Origin: a virus
IMG/VR virus record: IMGVR_UViG_3300009104_002192
Span: 1 to 64,000 of that record
Length of the DNA: 64,000 nucleotides
Direction: 5' to 3' (one strand)
Below the pieces are notes generated by a model that saw only the letters and a list, made by a program, of their open reading frames with translations, was not told where the DNA came from and made no database searches. Position numbers and translations under genes: made by a program. Numbering within the stretch: the first letter of the stretch is position 1; each line of letters starts with the position of its first letter. Shown here in pieces: positions 46,618 through 54,647 of the stretch.

Positions 46618-46654
46618 GGTGGGACAGCGGATGTCTCACCCCCTGTGCTATACT
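46618..46654 (+). promoter_or_regulatory. Inverted-repeat promoter, copy D
   Basis: GGTGGGAC-AGCGGAT-GTCTCACC (46618-46640), 8 bases CCCTGTGC, then TATACT (46649-46654). ATG 7 bases on. Confidence 0.72.
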
Positions 46655-46660
46655 ATACGT

Positions 46661-47005
46661 ATGAAAATGATTATGAAAGAACAAACAAACAAAGCAAACA
46701 ACCTCATCCTCGGTGCGGTTTACATCAACGCAAACACGGGCGCACCTTGCCGCCTCGTTAACATCGTATCCTGCCAAGGTGTTTGGCTAGAGACTTATGA
46801 TGGTCAAGGCTATGGTGATCTAGTTAAGTTTAAGGATTGCCATTATGCTGACATCGATGAGGTGAATGATTATCTTGAAGATCACCGTGTTTACAACGCG
46901 AGCAAGAAAGCTCCTACTCATAAGCCTGTTAACTATGACACGTATTGGAACGTGCAAGGTTATTACGAAGATAGCTATGGCAACGACATTCGTTGCAGAG
47001 ACTAA
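46661..47005 (+). CDS. Hypothetical protein, 114 aa
   Basis: Begins MKMIMKEQTNKANNLILGAV; beta-rich, with NTGAPCRLVNIVSCQGVWLE and an acidic Tyr-rich end. Not recognised. The first ATG is again at the predicted transcription start. Confidence 0.65.
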   Translation: MKMIMKEQTNKANNLILGAVYINANTGAPCRLVNIVSCQGVWLETYDGQGYGDLVKFKDCHYADIDEVNDYLEDHRVYNASKKAPTHKPVNYDTYWNVQGYYEDSYGNDIRCRD

Positions 47006-47036
47006 CCTTATTACATTAACTAAACCTTTTTATATT

Positions 47037-47222
47037 ATGAAGAAAAACAAACTACCCTACATCGGAAAAATCCAAGACCTCAACGATGAATTCAACAACG
47101 CATTCCGTGATGAAGTGTTTATGCCTATGGTCACATTCGCGGGAACGCTTATCCTGTTTACCATACTACTTGACTATTCGTTCCAACTCGTGGAAGCACT
47201 CGACATCATCCTAGCCAATTAA
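47037..47222 (+). CDS. 61-aa single-pass membrane protein
   Basis: Hydrophobic helix at about residues 31-50 (PMVTFAGTLILFTILLDYSF). Not recognised. Confidence 0.6.
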   Translation: MKKNKLPYIGKIQDLNDEFNNAFRDEVFMPMVTFAGTLILFTILLDYSFQLVEALDIILAN

Positions 47223-47226
47223 GATT

Positions 47227-47538
47227 ATGAGAATTATAGAATTAGAAGAAGCAAGAGAGATTGCAAAGAGTAGTGAAGCAACTCATGTTCGGTTCACTTA
47301 CGCGAACCATTCTTATCACGAGTACCCCATCGAAAAGCTAGGGGAAGCAATCGAGTCACACAAGTGGAGTCGTTTGGGTTTGCATTACGGAGTGAAGTTA
47401 AACGACGAGTGCGAGATTAAAAACGAGGGTATGGCTACTGGTTGGCGTATCGATGACTTCATTCAAATTGGTGAGGTTGACTATTCTTGGAACAACGAGC
47501 AAACGGGTTCACCCGCGTGGGAATACCACAGACGTTAA
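47227..47538 (+). CDS. Hypothetical protein, 103 aa
   Basis: Helix-strand start MRIIELEEAREIAKSSEATH, VRFTYANHSYHEYPIEKLGE. Not recognised. From 47539 to 47700 there is no gene. Confidence 0.7.
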   Translation: MRIIELEEAREIAKSSEATHVRFTYANHSYHEYPIEKLGEAIESHKWSRLGLHYGVKLNDECEIKNEGMATGWRIDDFIQIGEVDYSWNNEQTGSPAWEYHRR

Positions 47539-47711
47539 AGTTGTTATTGAATTAATGAAAAATTATAGCACTCGCGGCCTGAGATATGGTCGGCGGGGGG
47601 TAATTTCAATCTTTCCGGCCGTTTCAAATCTTTGCATATATAGGAAGGTCAAAAAATCCCGAACAGCTATATTAATTTAGGTCTTTCTCTATATAGAAAC
47701 TATAATTATCG

Positions 47712-48434
47712 ATGCTTGTGCGAGAAAAAGATATAGATAAGGTTTTATTAGTTAATTTAGATAGCTCTACAAAAAGATATGCAGAATTTTCAGGTATAGA
47801 AGGCATAGAAAGGTTTCCCGCTATAGACTCTAGGGAAAATTGGTTTGTATATAAGGACTACGATTTAAAACTAAAGCCTTTTTGGAATTGGGAAACATAT
47901 TTCGCCCAAGGCAAGGGCGCGGTTGGTTGTTATTTGAGTCATTATTTAATTTGGCAAAAAATAATAAAAGAAGACATAGATTTATGCTTGGTGCTTGAAG
48001 ACGATGCTAATGCTGAAGATGTAAAAAACTTTTTAACTACAACTCAAAAAAAATACTACGCCCACTCTAATAGCATAATCAATTTAAATAAGCGTAAACA
48101 GTTCAGAAATTACATGGTGGGGACAGAGTCATACCTTCTTGATAAAAAAGGCGCACAGAGCCTTGTGGAGGCAGTAAACGGTATAATTGAAGAACCTGTA
48201 GATAGATTTATGGGAAGGGCACATTATAGAAAAAGAATAATAAAATTAATTTATGATCCATGTATAAATTTAAATTATGAAGTAGGAGGGTCTTGGGAGA
48301 GTAGTGAGGTCATGACAGACTACGCACCTTGGTCATTAAAAGACGAACAAGGGTGGACGCTGTCTTTAAAAGAGCAACATAAAATAATTAAAACCGAACA
48401 TGGAGAAAAATGGTGGTGGGAAAAAGATGATTGA
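47712..48434 (+). CDS. Glycosyltransferase family 25 protein
   Basis: LPS-type glycosyltransferase (GT25). Seen: VLLVNLDSSTKRYAEF near residue 11, FPAIDSREN, the family signature GKGAVGCYLSHYLIWQKII near residue 67, LCLVLEDDANAE near residue 92 with the acidic motif, and a SYLLDKKGAQSLVEAV helix. 240 aa. AAACTATAAT lies 6 bases before the ATG. It overlaps the first sulfotransferase by 8 bases. Confidence 0.85.
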   Translation: MLVREKDIDKVLLVNLDSSTKRYAEFSGIEGIERFPAIDSRENWFVYKDYDLKLKPFWNWETYFAQGKGAVGCYLSHYLIWQKIIKEDIDLCLVLEDDANAEDVKNFLTTTQKKYYAHSNSIINLNKRKQFRNYMVGTESYLLDKKGAQSLVEAVNGIIEEPVDRFMGRAHYRKRIIKLIYDPCINLNYEVGGSWESSEVMTDYAPWSLKDEQGWTLSLKEQHKIIKTEHGEKWWWEKDD

Positions 48435-49068
48435 TCATAAAAACAGATATATATACGTAAGGACACCGAAAGCTGCCTCTACAAGCATTCTCGGAGCGTT
48501 ATTCCAACAACAAACGACCCATTTCTTCACTAACGTCAATAAAGAGTTCCGAAGAAGGCTAATAAATGTCGAAACCTATTGGGAGGGTGATCGAAACCAT
48601 TATCCTTTAAGCGTCATGAAGAAAATAGTCCATCCTCAAATTATAAAAAATTATTTTAAATTTTCATTCGTTCGTAACCCGTGGGCTAGAGTTTTTTCTG
48701 CTTATAATTATGAAAAAGCGTGGCATGATGCGAATGGTCACGAATTAGTTCATCACATAAAGGGTGATTTCAATGAATATGTTGAAAATTACGATAATTG
48801 GTACAAAACACATAAAACTACCTATTTTGAGTACACTGAAGGTTGTGACTTCATTGGCAAAATGGAAAATTTACAAAATGATTTTGATGAAATGTGCTCT
48901 TTAGGTAATTTGAAGACAAAAACGCTGAAACATCTTAATGTCACAGATAAAAAGATAGAAGCTAAAGGTAATTTTTTTAAATATAGAGATCACTATACCT
49001 CTAAGACTAAAGATATAATTTATAAAAAATTTAAAAAAGATATAGAATTCTTCGAATATGAATATTAG
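48427..49068 (+). CDS. Sulfotransferase (family 2 type)
   Basis: Transfers sulfate from PAPS to a carbohydrate. Seen: YVRTPKAASTSILGAL near residue 10, the 5'-phosphosulfate loop, and FSFVRNPWARVFSAYNYEK near residue 78, the 3'-phosphate-binding motif. 213 aa. ATG 48427 is preferred since the frame upstream overlaps the GT25 gene. It overlaps the second sulfotransferase by 11 bases. Confidence 0.88.
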   Translation: MIDHKNRYIYVRTPKAASTSILGALFQQQTTHFFTNVNKEFRRRLINVETYWEGDRNHYPLSVMKKIVHPQIIKNYFKFSFVRNPWARVFSAYNYEKAWHDANGHELVHHIKGDFNEYVENYDNWYKTHKTTYFEYTEGCDFIGKMENLQNDFDEMCSLGNLKTKTLKHLNVTDKKIEAKGNFFKYRDHYTSKTKDIIYKKFKKDIEFFEYEY

Positions 49069-49636
49069 TAAGATCTTTGAGATTGGCGTGATGAAAACGG
49101 GCACGACAAGCCTTGGGGCAGCTTTTAGACAGTTAGGCTACAAGGACATGAAGTGGCATCCTGTAGCTTATAATAAATTTATTGAATCGCGGCATACTGA
49201 TTATAAATCTCTATTTGATATTATTGATCAATACGAAGCATTTCAAGATGGGCCGTGGCATGATTGTGATTTTAGAAAACTAGATGAGCATTACCCTAAT
49301 AGTAAGTTCATTATATTAGAAAGAGATGATGAAAGTTGGATTCGCAGTATGGAGTTACATAACTCACCAATCTATAATATAAATAAAATTCCTGATGAAT
49401 ATCTTCATGATGAATGGGTGCATGACAGATCTAATACTATTGATAGAAAATTGAAATGGAAAAAAGAAAAATACAATAGAATAAAAAACTATTTTAAAGA
49501 TAGGCCTAATGATCTATTAATTATGAATATTTGTGGCGGCGAAGGTTGGGAAAAGATTTGTCCCTTTTTGAATAAAGAAAAGCCTTCGTGGCCTTTCCCG
49601 ATAAGGAACGTTTCTCCTACTCAAGAAAAAAATTAG
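49058..49636 (+). CDS. Sulfotransferase-like protein
   Basis: Seen: FEIGVMKTGTTSLGAAFRQL near residue 6, the phosphosulfate loop typical of the PF17784-type sulfotransferases (G..RTGT.SL..AL..LGY), and KFIILERDDESWIRSM near residue 86 where the 3'-phosphate contacts lie. 192 aa. Together with GT25 and the other sulfotransferase it forms a three-gene glycan-sulfation unit. Confidence 0.8.
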   Translation: MNISKIFEIGVMKTGTTSLGAAFRQLGYKDMKWHPVAYNKFIESRHTDYKSLFDIIDQYEAFQDGPWHDCDFRKLDEHYPNSKFIILERDDESWIRSMELHNSPIYNINKIPDEYLHDEWVHDRSNTIDRKLKWKKEKYNRIKNYFKDRPNDLLIMNICGGEGWEKICPFLNKEKPSWPFPIRNVSPTQEKN

Positions 49637-49699
49637 ATATTCTATTTCAATATGAATGGGGCTTTCTGATAGATTGTCAAAAATAGTGTAACTATTATT

Positions 49700-50491
49700 A
49701 TGCCAGAAAAGAAAACTTCTTCTTCAGGGCCGAACAAACTTAAAATTCGTGGAGCAACGGAACTTGCAGAACAACTTACTGAAACAAATGAAAATCATGT
49801 GAAACAACATCAAGCAGCGAACCCGATAAAAACAAACATCAAGTTAAGACAATTCCCTTGGACAGAAAAACAAAAAGAATTTTTTAAAATTGCCCTGCAC
49901 CCTTCTACTAATATAATCATCGTTAAAGGACCGGCAGGTACTTCTAAAACATTATTAGCTACTTATTGTGCTCTTCAGTTATTAAACATGAAGGTAATAG
50001 ATAATATCATGTACCTAAGGTCTGCTGTCGAGTCGTCTGACAAAAGTTTAGGTTTTCTGCCGGGTACGGCTGAAGAAAAATTAAGATTTTTTAATTTACC
50101 TTTTTTAGATAAATTAGATGAACTTTTAGCTTCTATTAAAGCGGAAAAATTGGAAACCGAGAATCGCGTTTCCATGTTTCCTGTTGCATTTGCTAGAGGA
50201 ATGAATTGGACAGACAAATGCGTTATCCTAGATGAAGCACAGAATTCGACAATAAAAGAAATAACTACGGTTTTGACCCGATTAGGGAAAAACAGTAGAT
50301 GCTTCATTTTAGCAGATCCAGCCCAAACGGACCTTCATGAGAATAAACAAGGAGGGATAGAGAAAATTAACGAAAAATTTTCTGACGAAGAAAGCCTACA
50401 AATGGGAATTTATACGTTTGAATTTACCGAAGAAGATATAATGAGGTCAGAATTAGTAAAATTTATTGTGTCAAAACTTAATCAACTGTAA
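49700..50491 (+). CDS. phoH: PhoH-like ATPase
   Basis: Common phage auxiliary gene. Seen: Walker A VKGPAGTSKTLLA near residue 75, YLRSAVESSDKSLGFLPGTA, Walker B CVILDEAQNSTIKEI near residue 174, and SRCFILADPAQTDL near residue 197. The 263 aa length is typical. AGTGTAACT lies 7 bases upstream of the ATG. Its role in phages is unsettled; the host protein is linked to RNA metabolism and phosphate stress. Confidence 0.9.
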   Translation: MPEKKTSSSGPNKLKIRGATELAEQLTETNENHVKQHQAANPIKTNIKLRQFPWTEKQKEFFKIALHPSTNIIIVKGPAGTSKTLLATYCALQLLNMKVIDNIMYLRSAVESSDKSLGFLPGTAEEKLRFFNLPFLDKLDELLASIKAEKLETENRVSMFPVAFARGMNWTDKCVILDEAQNSTIKEITTVLTRLGKNSRCFILADPAQTDLHENKQGGIEKINEKFSDEESLQMGIYTFEFTEEDIMRSELVKFIVSKLNQL

Positions 50492-50512
50492 TATAATATA
50501 GGAGTAAATCAT

Positions 50513-51334
50513 ATGCCTAAGAAAAAAACAAAAAACGATGCCGAAGAAGTATCTAACAAAGAAGAACCAATCCCTGTCGAGCTCGTAGAAGAGAGCGAAA
50601 CAGACAAGCAAGTAAAACTTCAAAGCATCATCCAGTCTCAAGCGGAAGTTAAAAAAGTTGAAGCAGAGACGAGAAGGTCAGAAGCTGAAGCCTTAAAGGC
50701 TGAGGTGGAAGCTAAAAAAGTTTTTTACGCTTACGAAAAAGAACTACAGTCTGACGAAGAAAACTGCCTTTATCGCTTTTCGAGAGATGTCAACGAAAGC
50801 TCTGTATCTGGGTGTATGAAGAAGCTTACACAGTGGCACCGTAAAGCCCCAGAATGCCCCATAGAGGTCGTTTTCTCTTCTCCGGGGGGTAGTATCATAG
50901 ATGGATTCGAATTATTCGATTTCCTGCAAGATTTGAGGAATAAGGGGCACCACATTACGACAGGCTCATTAGGGATGGCTGCTTCGATGGCTGGCATTCT
51001 TTTACAAGCTGGAGACAAGAGGTGGATTGGTCACCAATCATGGATGATGATTCATAGGGCCGCTTTTGGAGCGATTGGCAAAACTTACGAAATCGAAGAC
51101 GAAGTTATGCTTGTAAAAAGGATAGAAGACAGAATCCTAGACATATTTACTTCTAGGTCTAAATTATCTCAAGCTCAATTGAGAAAAAATTGGGATAGAA
51201 AAGACTGGTGGATTGACGCAGACGAATGTAAGAAATTAGGGCTAGTTGATGAAATTAGAGCAATGATGCCTGAGCACCTTAATGCTCCTAAAAGGAAGAG
51301 GAAGCCTAGGAAAAAGAGCATTAGAAAGAAATAA
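50513..51334 (+). CDS. ClpP-like serine protease with coiled-coil N-terminus (possible head maturation protease)
   Basis: Seen: residues 30-70 are an Ala/Glu/Lys coiled coil, then a ClpP fold: VVFSSPGGSIIDGFELFDFL, TTGSLGMAASMAGILL with the nucleophile Ser, WMMIHRAAFG with the catalytic His, and a C-terminal basic tail. 273 aa. In many phages an S14-type protease beside the terminase and portal matures the procapsid. A ribosome-binding site AGGAG is present. No scaffold or capsid is visible in the window to confirm. Confidence 0.82.
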   Translation: MPKKKTKNDAEEVSNKEEPIPVELVEESETDKQVKLQSIIQSQAEVKKVEAETRRSEAEALKAEVEAKKVFYAYEKELQSDEENCLYRFSRDVNESSVSGCMKKLTQWHRKAPECPIEVVFSSPGGSIIDGFELFDFLQDLRNKGHHITTGSLGMAASMAGILLQAGDKRWIGHQSWMMIHRAAFGAIGKTYEIEDEVMLVKRIEDRILDIFTSRSKLSQAQLRKNWDRKDWWIDADECKKLGLVDEIRAMMPEHLNAPKRKRKPRKKSIRKK

Positions 51335-51345
51335 GGGTCTTAATA

Positions 51346-51355
51346 GAGTGTAAAG
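51346..51355 (+). promoter_or_regulatory. Late-like promoter element GAGTGTAAAG
   Basis: Element 12 bases before the lipoprotein ATG. Confidence 0.45.
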
Positions 51356-51366
51356 AGAAAATAGCT

Positions 51367-51519
51367 ATGAAAAAATTAATTGTATTTTGTGCGGCACTTT
51401 TTGTAATCGGCTGCAACTGGGGAAATTCCGGATGTCCGGACTGTTCCTGCGAAGCGGGCTGTTGTTCATCCGACAGTTGCTCAGTTGCCGATTGCAATTG
51501 TGCGTGCGAGAAAGAGTAA
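51367..51519 (+). CDS. Cysteine-rich lipoprotein, 50 aa
   Basis: Signal peptide MKKLIVFCAALFVIGC with lipobox VIGC. The mature 34 residues hold about ten cysteines (for example CPDCSCEAGCCSSDSC), metallothionein-like. Envelope-bound. Function unknown; metal binding or disulfide-rich peptide are both possible. Confidence 0.65.
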   Translation: MKKLIVFCAALFVIGCNWGNSGCPDCSCEAGCCSSDSCSVADCNCACEKE

Positions 51520-51525
51520 AAGTTT

Positions 51526-51741
51526 ATGGGAACTTGGAGTTCACGCATAGGCAAATTCAAAAAGAAAGACCCTAACCACGGATGGCTTTGGAAAAAAATT
51601 CAAGGTCAATTCCGTAAGGTTCGACACTGGTGCTGTAAGGCCGCTTTATGTAACTTCGACACATGTAAATGTGACTGCCACGAAAGAGATATACCTAACG
51701 ACTGTAAGAATCCAAAATGCGGTTGTAAGAAAAAGCGATAA
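51526..51741 (+). CDS. Cys-rich basic protein, 71 aa
   Basis: Basic first half (GKFKKKDPNHGWLWKKIQGQ), then WCCKAALCNFDTCKCDC and CKNPKCGCKKKR: nine cysteines in about 35 residues. Likely zinc-binding. Directly follows the Cys-rich lipoprotein. Confidence 0.65.
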   Translation: MGTWSSRIGKFKKKDPNHGWLWKKIQGQFRKVRHWCCKAALCNFDTCKCDCHERDIPNDCKNPKCGCKKKR

Positions 51742-51752
51742 AAAAGCGTTGG

Positions 51753-51944
51753 TTAAAGCTTAGGTAGGTGGGCTAAATCTTTGTGTATTTCTTGACCTAG
51801 CTTGTTAATGGCTACTGCTCTTTCCCAGAGATCATCCTTCGAGAACTTCTCTTGGTCTTTTATTATGATTAAAGATAGCTCTCCTATTTCTTCAAGCTTT
51901 TCTTGTATATGCTCAATCTTACTTTTTGGTAACAAATAATCCAT
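51753..51944 (-). CDS. Small helical protein, 63 aa
   Basis: Minus strand. Two amphipathic helices with heptad spacing (KIEHIQEKLEEIGELSLIII). Not recognised. Follows the metallopeptidase-like gene by 17 bases on the same strand. Confidence 0.6.
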   Translation of the reverse strand: MDYLLPKSKIEHIQEKLEEIGELSLIIIKDQEKFSKDDLWERAVAINKLGQEIHKDLAHLPKL

Positions 51945-51961
51945 ATTCTGGATTACACCTC

Positions 51962-52309
51962 TTACTTACCTCTATATTGAGCTTTACGGCTTCTTTCAGT
52001 TTTCCTCCACCCACATTCATGATATAAAAATCTACTTATAGTATTAGCAAATTTATATATTTCTTTTTCTGGCTTGTCCCAAAAGAAAGCATGAGCAAAT
52101 TCATGGATGCACGTATTAAGTTCTGTTTGCTTGGTATTGTAAGGATTTATACAGATTTTAGGATGTTTCTCGGTAGGATCTTCGCAAATCCCATCACATT
52201 TTTCCCCATAAAGCCTTTTATCTGGTTTTCTAAAAACAACCTCGTATTCCACCCCTTTACAGTTCCTAAACACGAAATTGCCATTTCTCGCCTTAGTCCG
52301 TCTGCGCAT
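51962..52309 (-). CDS. HExxH metallopeptidase-like protein
   Basis: Minus strand. Residues 60-100 contain TELNTCIHEFAHAFFWDKPE, an HEFAH zinc-binding motif in a helix, then NTISRFLYHECGWRK with further His/Glu. CDGICED precedes it. 115 aa, in the size range of SprT/phage Zn-protease domains. Substrate unknown. Confidence 0.7.
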   Translation of the reverse strand: MRRRTKARNGNFVFRNCKGVEYEVVFRKPDKRLYGEKCDGICEDPTEKHPKICINPYNTKQTELNTCIHEFAHAFFWDKPEKEIYKFANTISRFLYHECGWRKTERSRKAQYRGK

Positions 52310-52315
52310 ATCTAA

Positions 52316-52324
52316 ATTTACACT
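52316..52324 (-). promoter_or_regulatory. Late-like promoter element (minus)
   Basis: GAGTGTAAAT read on the minus strand; last base 7 before the metallopeptidase ATG at 52309. Confidence 0.5.
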
Positions 52325-52385
52325 CTATAAGAATACCGTCTAATTTATATTAGATTTTAAATTTTTTTTTAATATTATAAGATAA

Positions 52386-52769
52386 ATGAAGACTTATTGT
52401 ACAAATTGTGGTTGTAAGGTAGAGCACCTAGCTCAACAAAAACCCAACTTTTGCCCAAAGTGTGGATACTCTTTTACTGGGGTATCATCCTCTCAACAAA
52501 ATGCTCAAATTAATGAAGAAAATGAAGAGGATGAAGAGGCTTTAGGTTTAAATGTCGATAGCGATTTCGAGCTAGAATTCGAATTAGACGAAAAACCAAA
52601 ACGCTCTAATAAACTGTCCGATCTAATGGGAACATCTGGAGGAGCCCCCAACGATAGCGAGCAAAAGAAAAGGGGAAGAGGCAGGCCTAAAAAAATAAAT
52701 AAGGAAAAAGTCTGGGAAGACTTCAAAAAGGAAGCAGGTGGAAATCCTCATAAAGAAGCGAACGAATAA
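52386..52769 (+). CDS. Zinc-ribbon protein with AT-hook-like motif, 127 aa
   Basis: CTNCGCKVEHLAQQKPNFCP then KCGYSF, a zinc ribbon (two CxxC). An acidic linker follows, then KKRGRGRPKKINKEK, which matches the AT-hook core GRP. Probably DNA-binding. It precedes the second sigma-like gene and may be its cofactor (inference). Confidence 0.7.
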   Translation: MKTYCTNCGCKVEHLAQQKPNFCPKCGYSFTGVSSSQQNAQINEENEEDEEALGLNVDSDFELEFELDEKPKRSNKLSDLMGTSGGAPNDSEQKKRGRGRPKKINKEKVWEDFKKEAGGNPHKEANE

Positions 52770-52771
52770 AT

Positions 52772-53554
52772 ATGCCTCGCAAGAATGCAAAAGTTCAAAA
52801 AAATCCACCAAAAAAAAGAGCAGCTAATAAAAAGATAGCGAAAAAAAAACGCGTGTCTACTCCAAAAAAGCGCGTAAAGAAGTTGAAGTTCGAAGACTGC
52901 ATCCAAGAAATCGATGTAGAGATTTGCAAGAGAAAAAATAAATGGAATTTAACCGCCTTAGCTTGGATGGATTTTGATGACGTATCCCAAATTTTAAGAA
53001 TCCATATATTTAAAAAATGGCACCTGTTTGACCAAACAAAAAAACTAGTCCCTTGGATTAATAGAATAATATCCAACCAAATAAAAAACTTAATAAGAAA
53101 TCATTATGGTAACTACGTAAGGCCTTGCGTCAAATGCGCTGCGGCAGAAGGAGAAGATTTATGCGTCATATATGGTAAACAGTGCGCTGATTGTCCCTTG
53201 TTTAAAAATTGGTATAAAAACAAAAAAAGCGCATATGATACTAAACTACCCATAGCTTTAGAAAACCACTCTCAAGAAGTGTTTTCTGTACAGAACCAAG
53301 ACTCTTTAGATATGGACGTAGCGTCTCAAAAGCTACATGACAGAATGCAAAAAATGTTGAAAGTTAATGAATGGTTAGTTTATAAATATTTATATATAGA
53401 CCACATGTCAGAAGAACAAGCAGCCAAAAAAATGGGATATAAAACTACGGAAAAAAATAGAAGCCCCGGCTACAAACAAATAAAAAATTTAAAAAAATCT
53501 ATAATAGCTAAAGTTAAAAAATGCTTATTGAATGACGAAATAGATATATTTTAA
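52772..53554 (+). CDS. Sigma-70-like factor with cysteine-rich insertion
   Basis: Basic N-terminal tail (residues 1-35). Residues 55-110 resemble sigma region 2 (WMDFDDVSQILRIHIFKKWH, KLVPWINRIISNQIKNLIRN). A Cys-rich insertion at 115-145 (CVKCAAAEGEDLC, CADC) looks zinc-binding. Region-4-like helices follow (WLVYKYLYIDHMSEEQAAKK). 260 aa. Lies just before terminase, so a late sigma factor is the natural reading. Confidence 0.7.
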   Translation: MPRKNAKVQKNPPKKRAANKKIAKKKRVSTPKKRVKKLKFEDCIQEIDVEICKRKNKWNLTALAWMDFDDVSQILRIHIFKKWHLFDQTKKLVPWINRIISNQIKNLIRNHYGNYVRPCVKCAAAEGEDLCVIYGKQCADCPLFKNWYKNKKSAYDTKLPIALENHSQEVFSVQNQDSLDMDVASQKLHDRMQKMLKVNEWLVYKYLYIDHMSEEQAAKKMGYKTTEKNRSPGYKQIKNLKKSIIAKVKKCLLNDEIDIF

Positions 53555-53556
53555 TT

Positions 53557-54642
53557 ATGGAAGAAATTTTCTTATCAGAAGAACAAAAAGAAAAGGTTTT
53601 GAGCGAATGGAACTCAAAGCCTAACGACCCCCCATCACTTTTAGAGCTTATCAAGGCAGCGGGGTTTGAAGATAAAGATGGCCGAAGTAAAGAAGGTCGA
53701 GCGGTAAAACAATTTTTAGCTTCAAGGCAAATTAAAGCCCAAGGAGCCCAAAACTATCAACCTAAAAAAAGGGTCAATCTAACGGATGAAGACGTAGAGT
53801 TTATTATTAATAACATGGGGATGATGAAATCGATGGAGATGGCTCGGGTGATATTTAAAGATGAGACTTTGACCAATCTAAACCAAGAAACTCGAGCGGT
53901 CCTTGAGGTCGTACGTTCTCACGAAGAACAAGTGCAGCCTTATGAAAATACTGATGAAGCCTCTATAGACCAATACAAGCCCCCAAAAACTTTTGATCAG
54001 TCCTTGGCAAGAATTAATAAATATATGCATAATGGCATTAATAAAACGAAACTTAACATCAAGCAAAAGAAAGACATCCAAGCCCTAATAGGTTTCCTGC
54101 ATACTTATAGATTTACGCATCAAATTAACAGTTATAATACTACAACAGAAAGAGATTTATTTGAAAGTAGTTTTGTCAGATATGCATTTGATAAAAACGA
54201 TCTGACAGAAGAAGAAGTAGATCAATACATAGTGTTATCTACAGAGGTAGTTATAGCTTCAAACATCCAACACCGAGTAGAACACTTGCAGATGCTAATG
54301 GATGGGGTGGCAAACGACACAGAAGGCCGAAGAATTTCCATGTCTTTAGTGGAAGCTATTAGTACGGCTCAAACAGAGTATAACCAATGTGTTAACAGAC
54401 AGCATAAACTTTTAGAGAGTCTAAAAGAAAAAAGAAGTGACAAACTCAAGAAACAACTACATGAAAATGCTAGCATACTAAATCTAGTGGAGATGTGGAA
54501 AGAGGAAGAGAGCAGGAAGCAACTTATTGAGCTGACTGAGCTTCGCAAGAAGACCTTAAAGAGTGAAATAGATAAGCTTTCCGGGATGGACGAGGTAAGG
54601 GCTAGAATCATGGGCATAACAGATGACGAAGCCTTAAATTAG
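53557..54642 (+). CDS. Hypothetical protein, 361 aa, possible small terminase
   Basis: Helical throughout: N-terminal DNA-binding-like part (LLELIKAAGFEDKDGRSKEG, VNLTDEDVEFIINNMGMMKS), C-terminal coiled coil from about residue 290. Position two genes before TerL suggests small terminase or a packaging accessory. Sequence alone does not prove this. Confidence 0.6.
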   Translation: MEEIFLSEEQKEKVLSEWNSKPNDPPSLLELIKAAGFEDKDGRSKEGRAVKQFLASRQIKAQGAQNYQPKKRVNLTDEDVEFIINNMGMMKSMEMARVIFKDETLTNLNQETRAVLEVVRSHEEQVQPYENTDEASIDQYKPPKTFDQSLARINKYMHNGINKTKLNIKQKKDIQALIGFLHTYRFTHQINSYNTTTERDLFESSFVRYAFDKNDLTEEEVDQYIVLSTEVVIASNIQHRVEHLQMLMDGVANDTEGRRISMSLVEAISTAQTEYNQCVNRQHKLLESLKEKRSDKLKKQLHENASILNLVEMWKEEESRKQLIELTELRKKTLKSEIDKLSGMDEVRARIMGITDDEALN

Positions 54643-54647
54643 TTATA

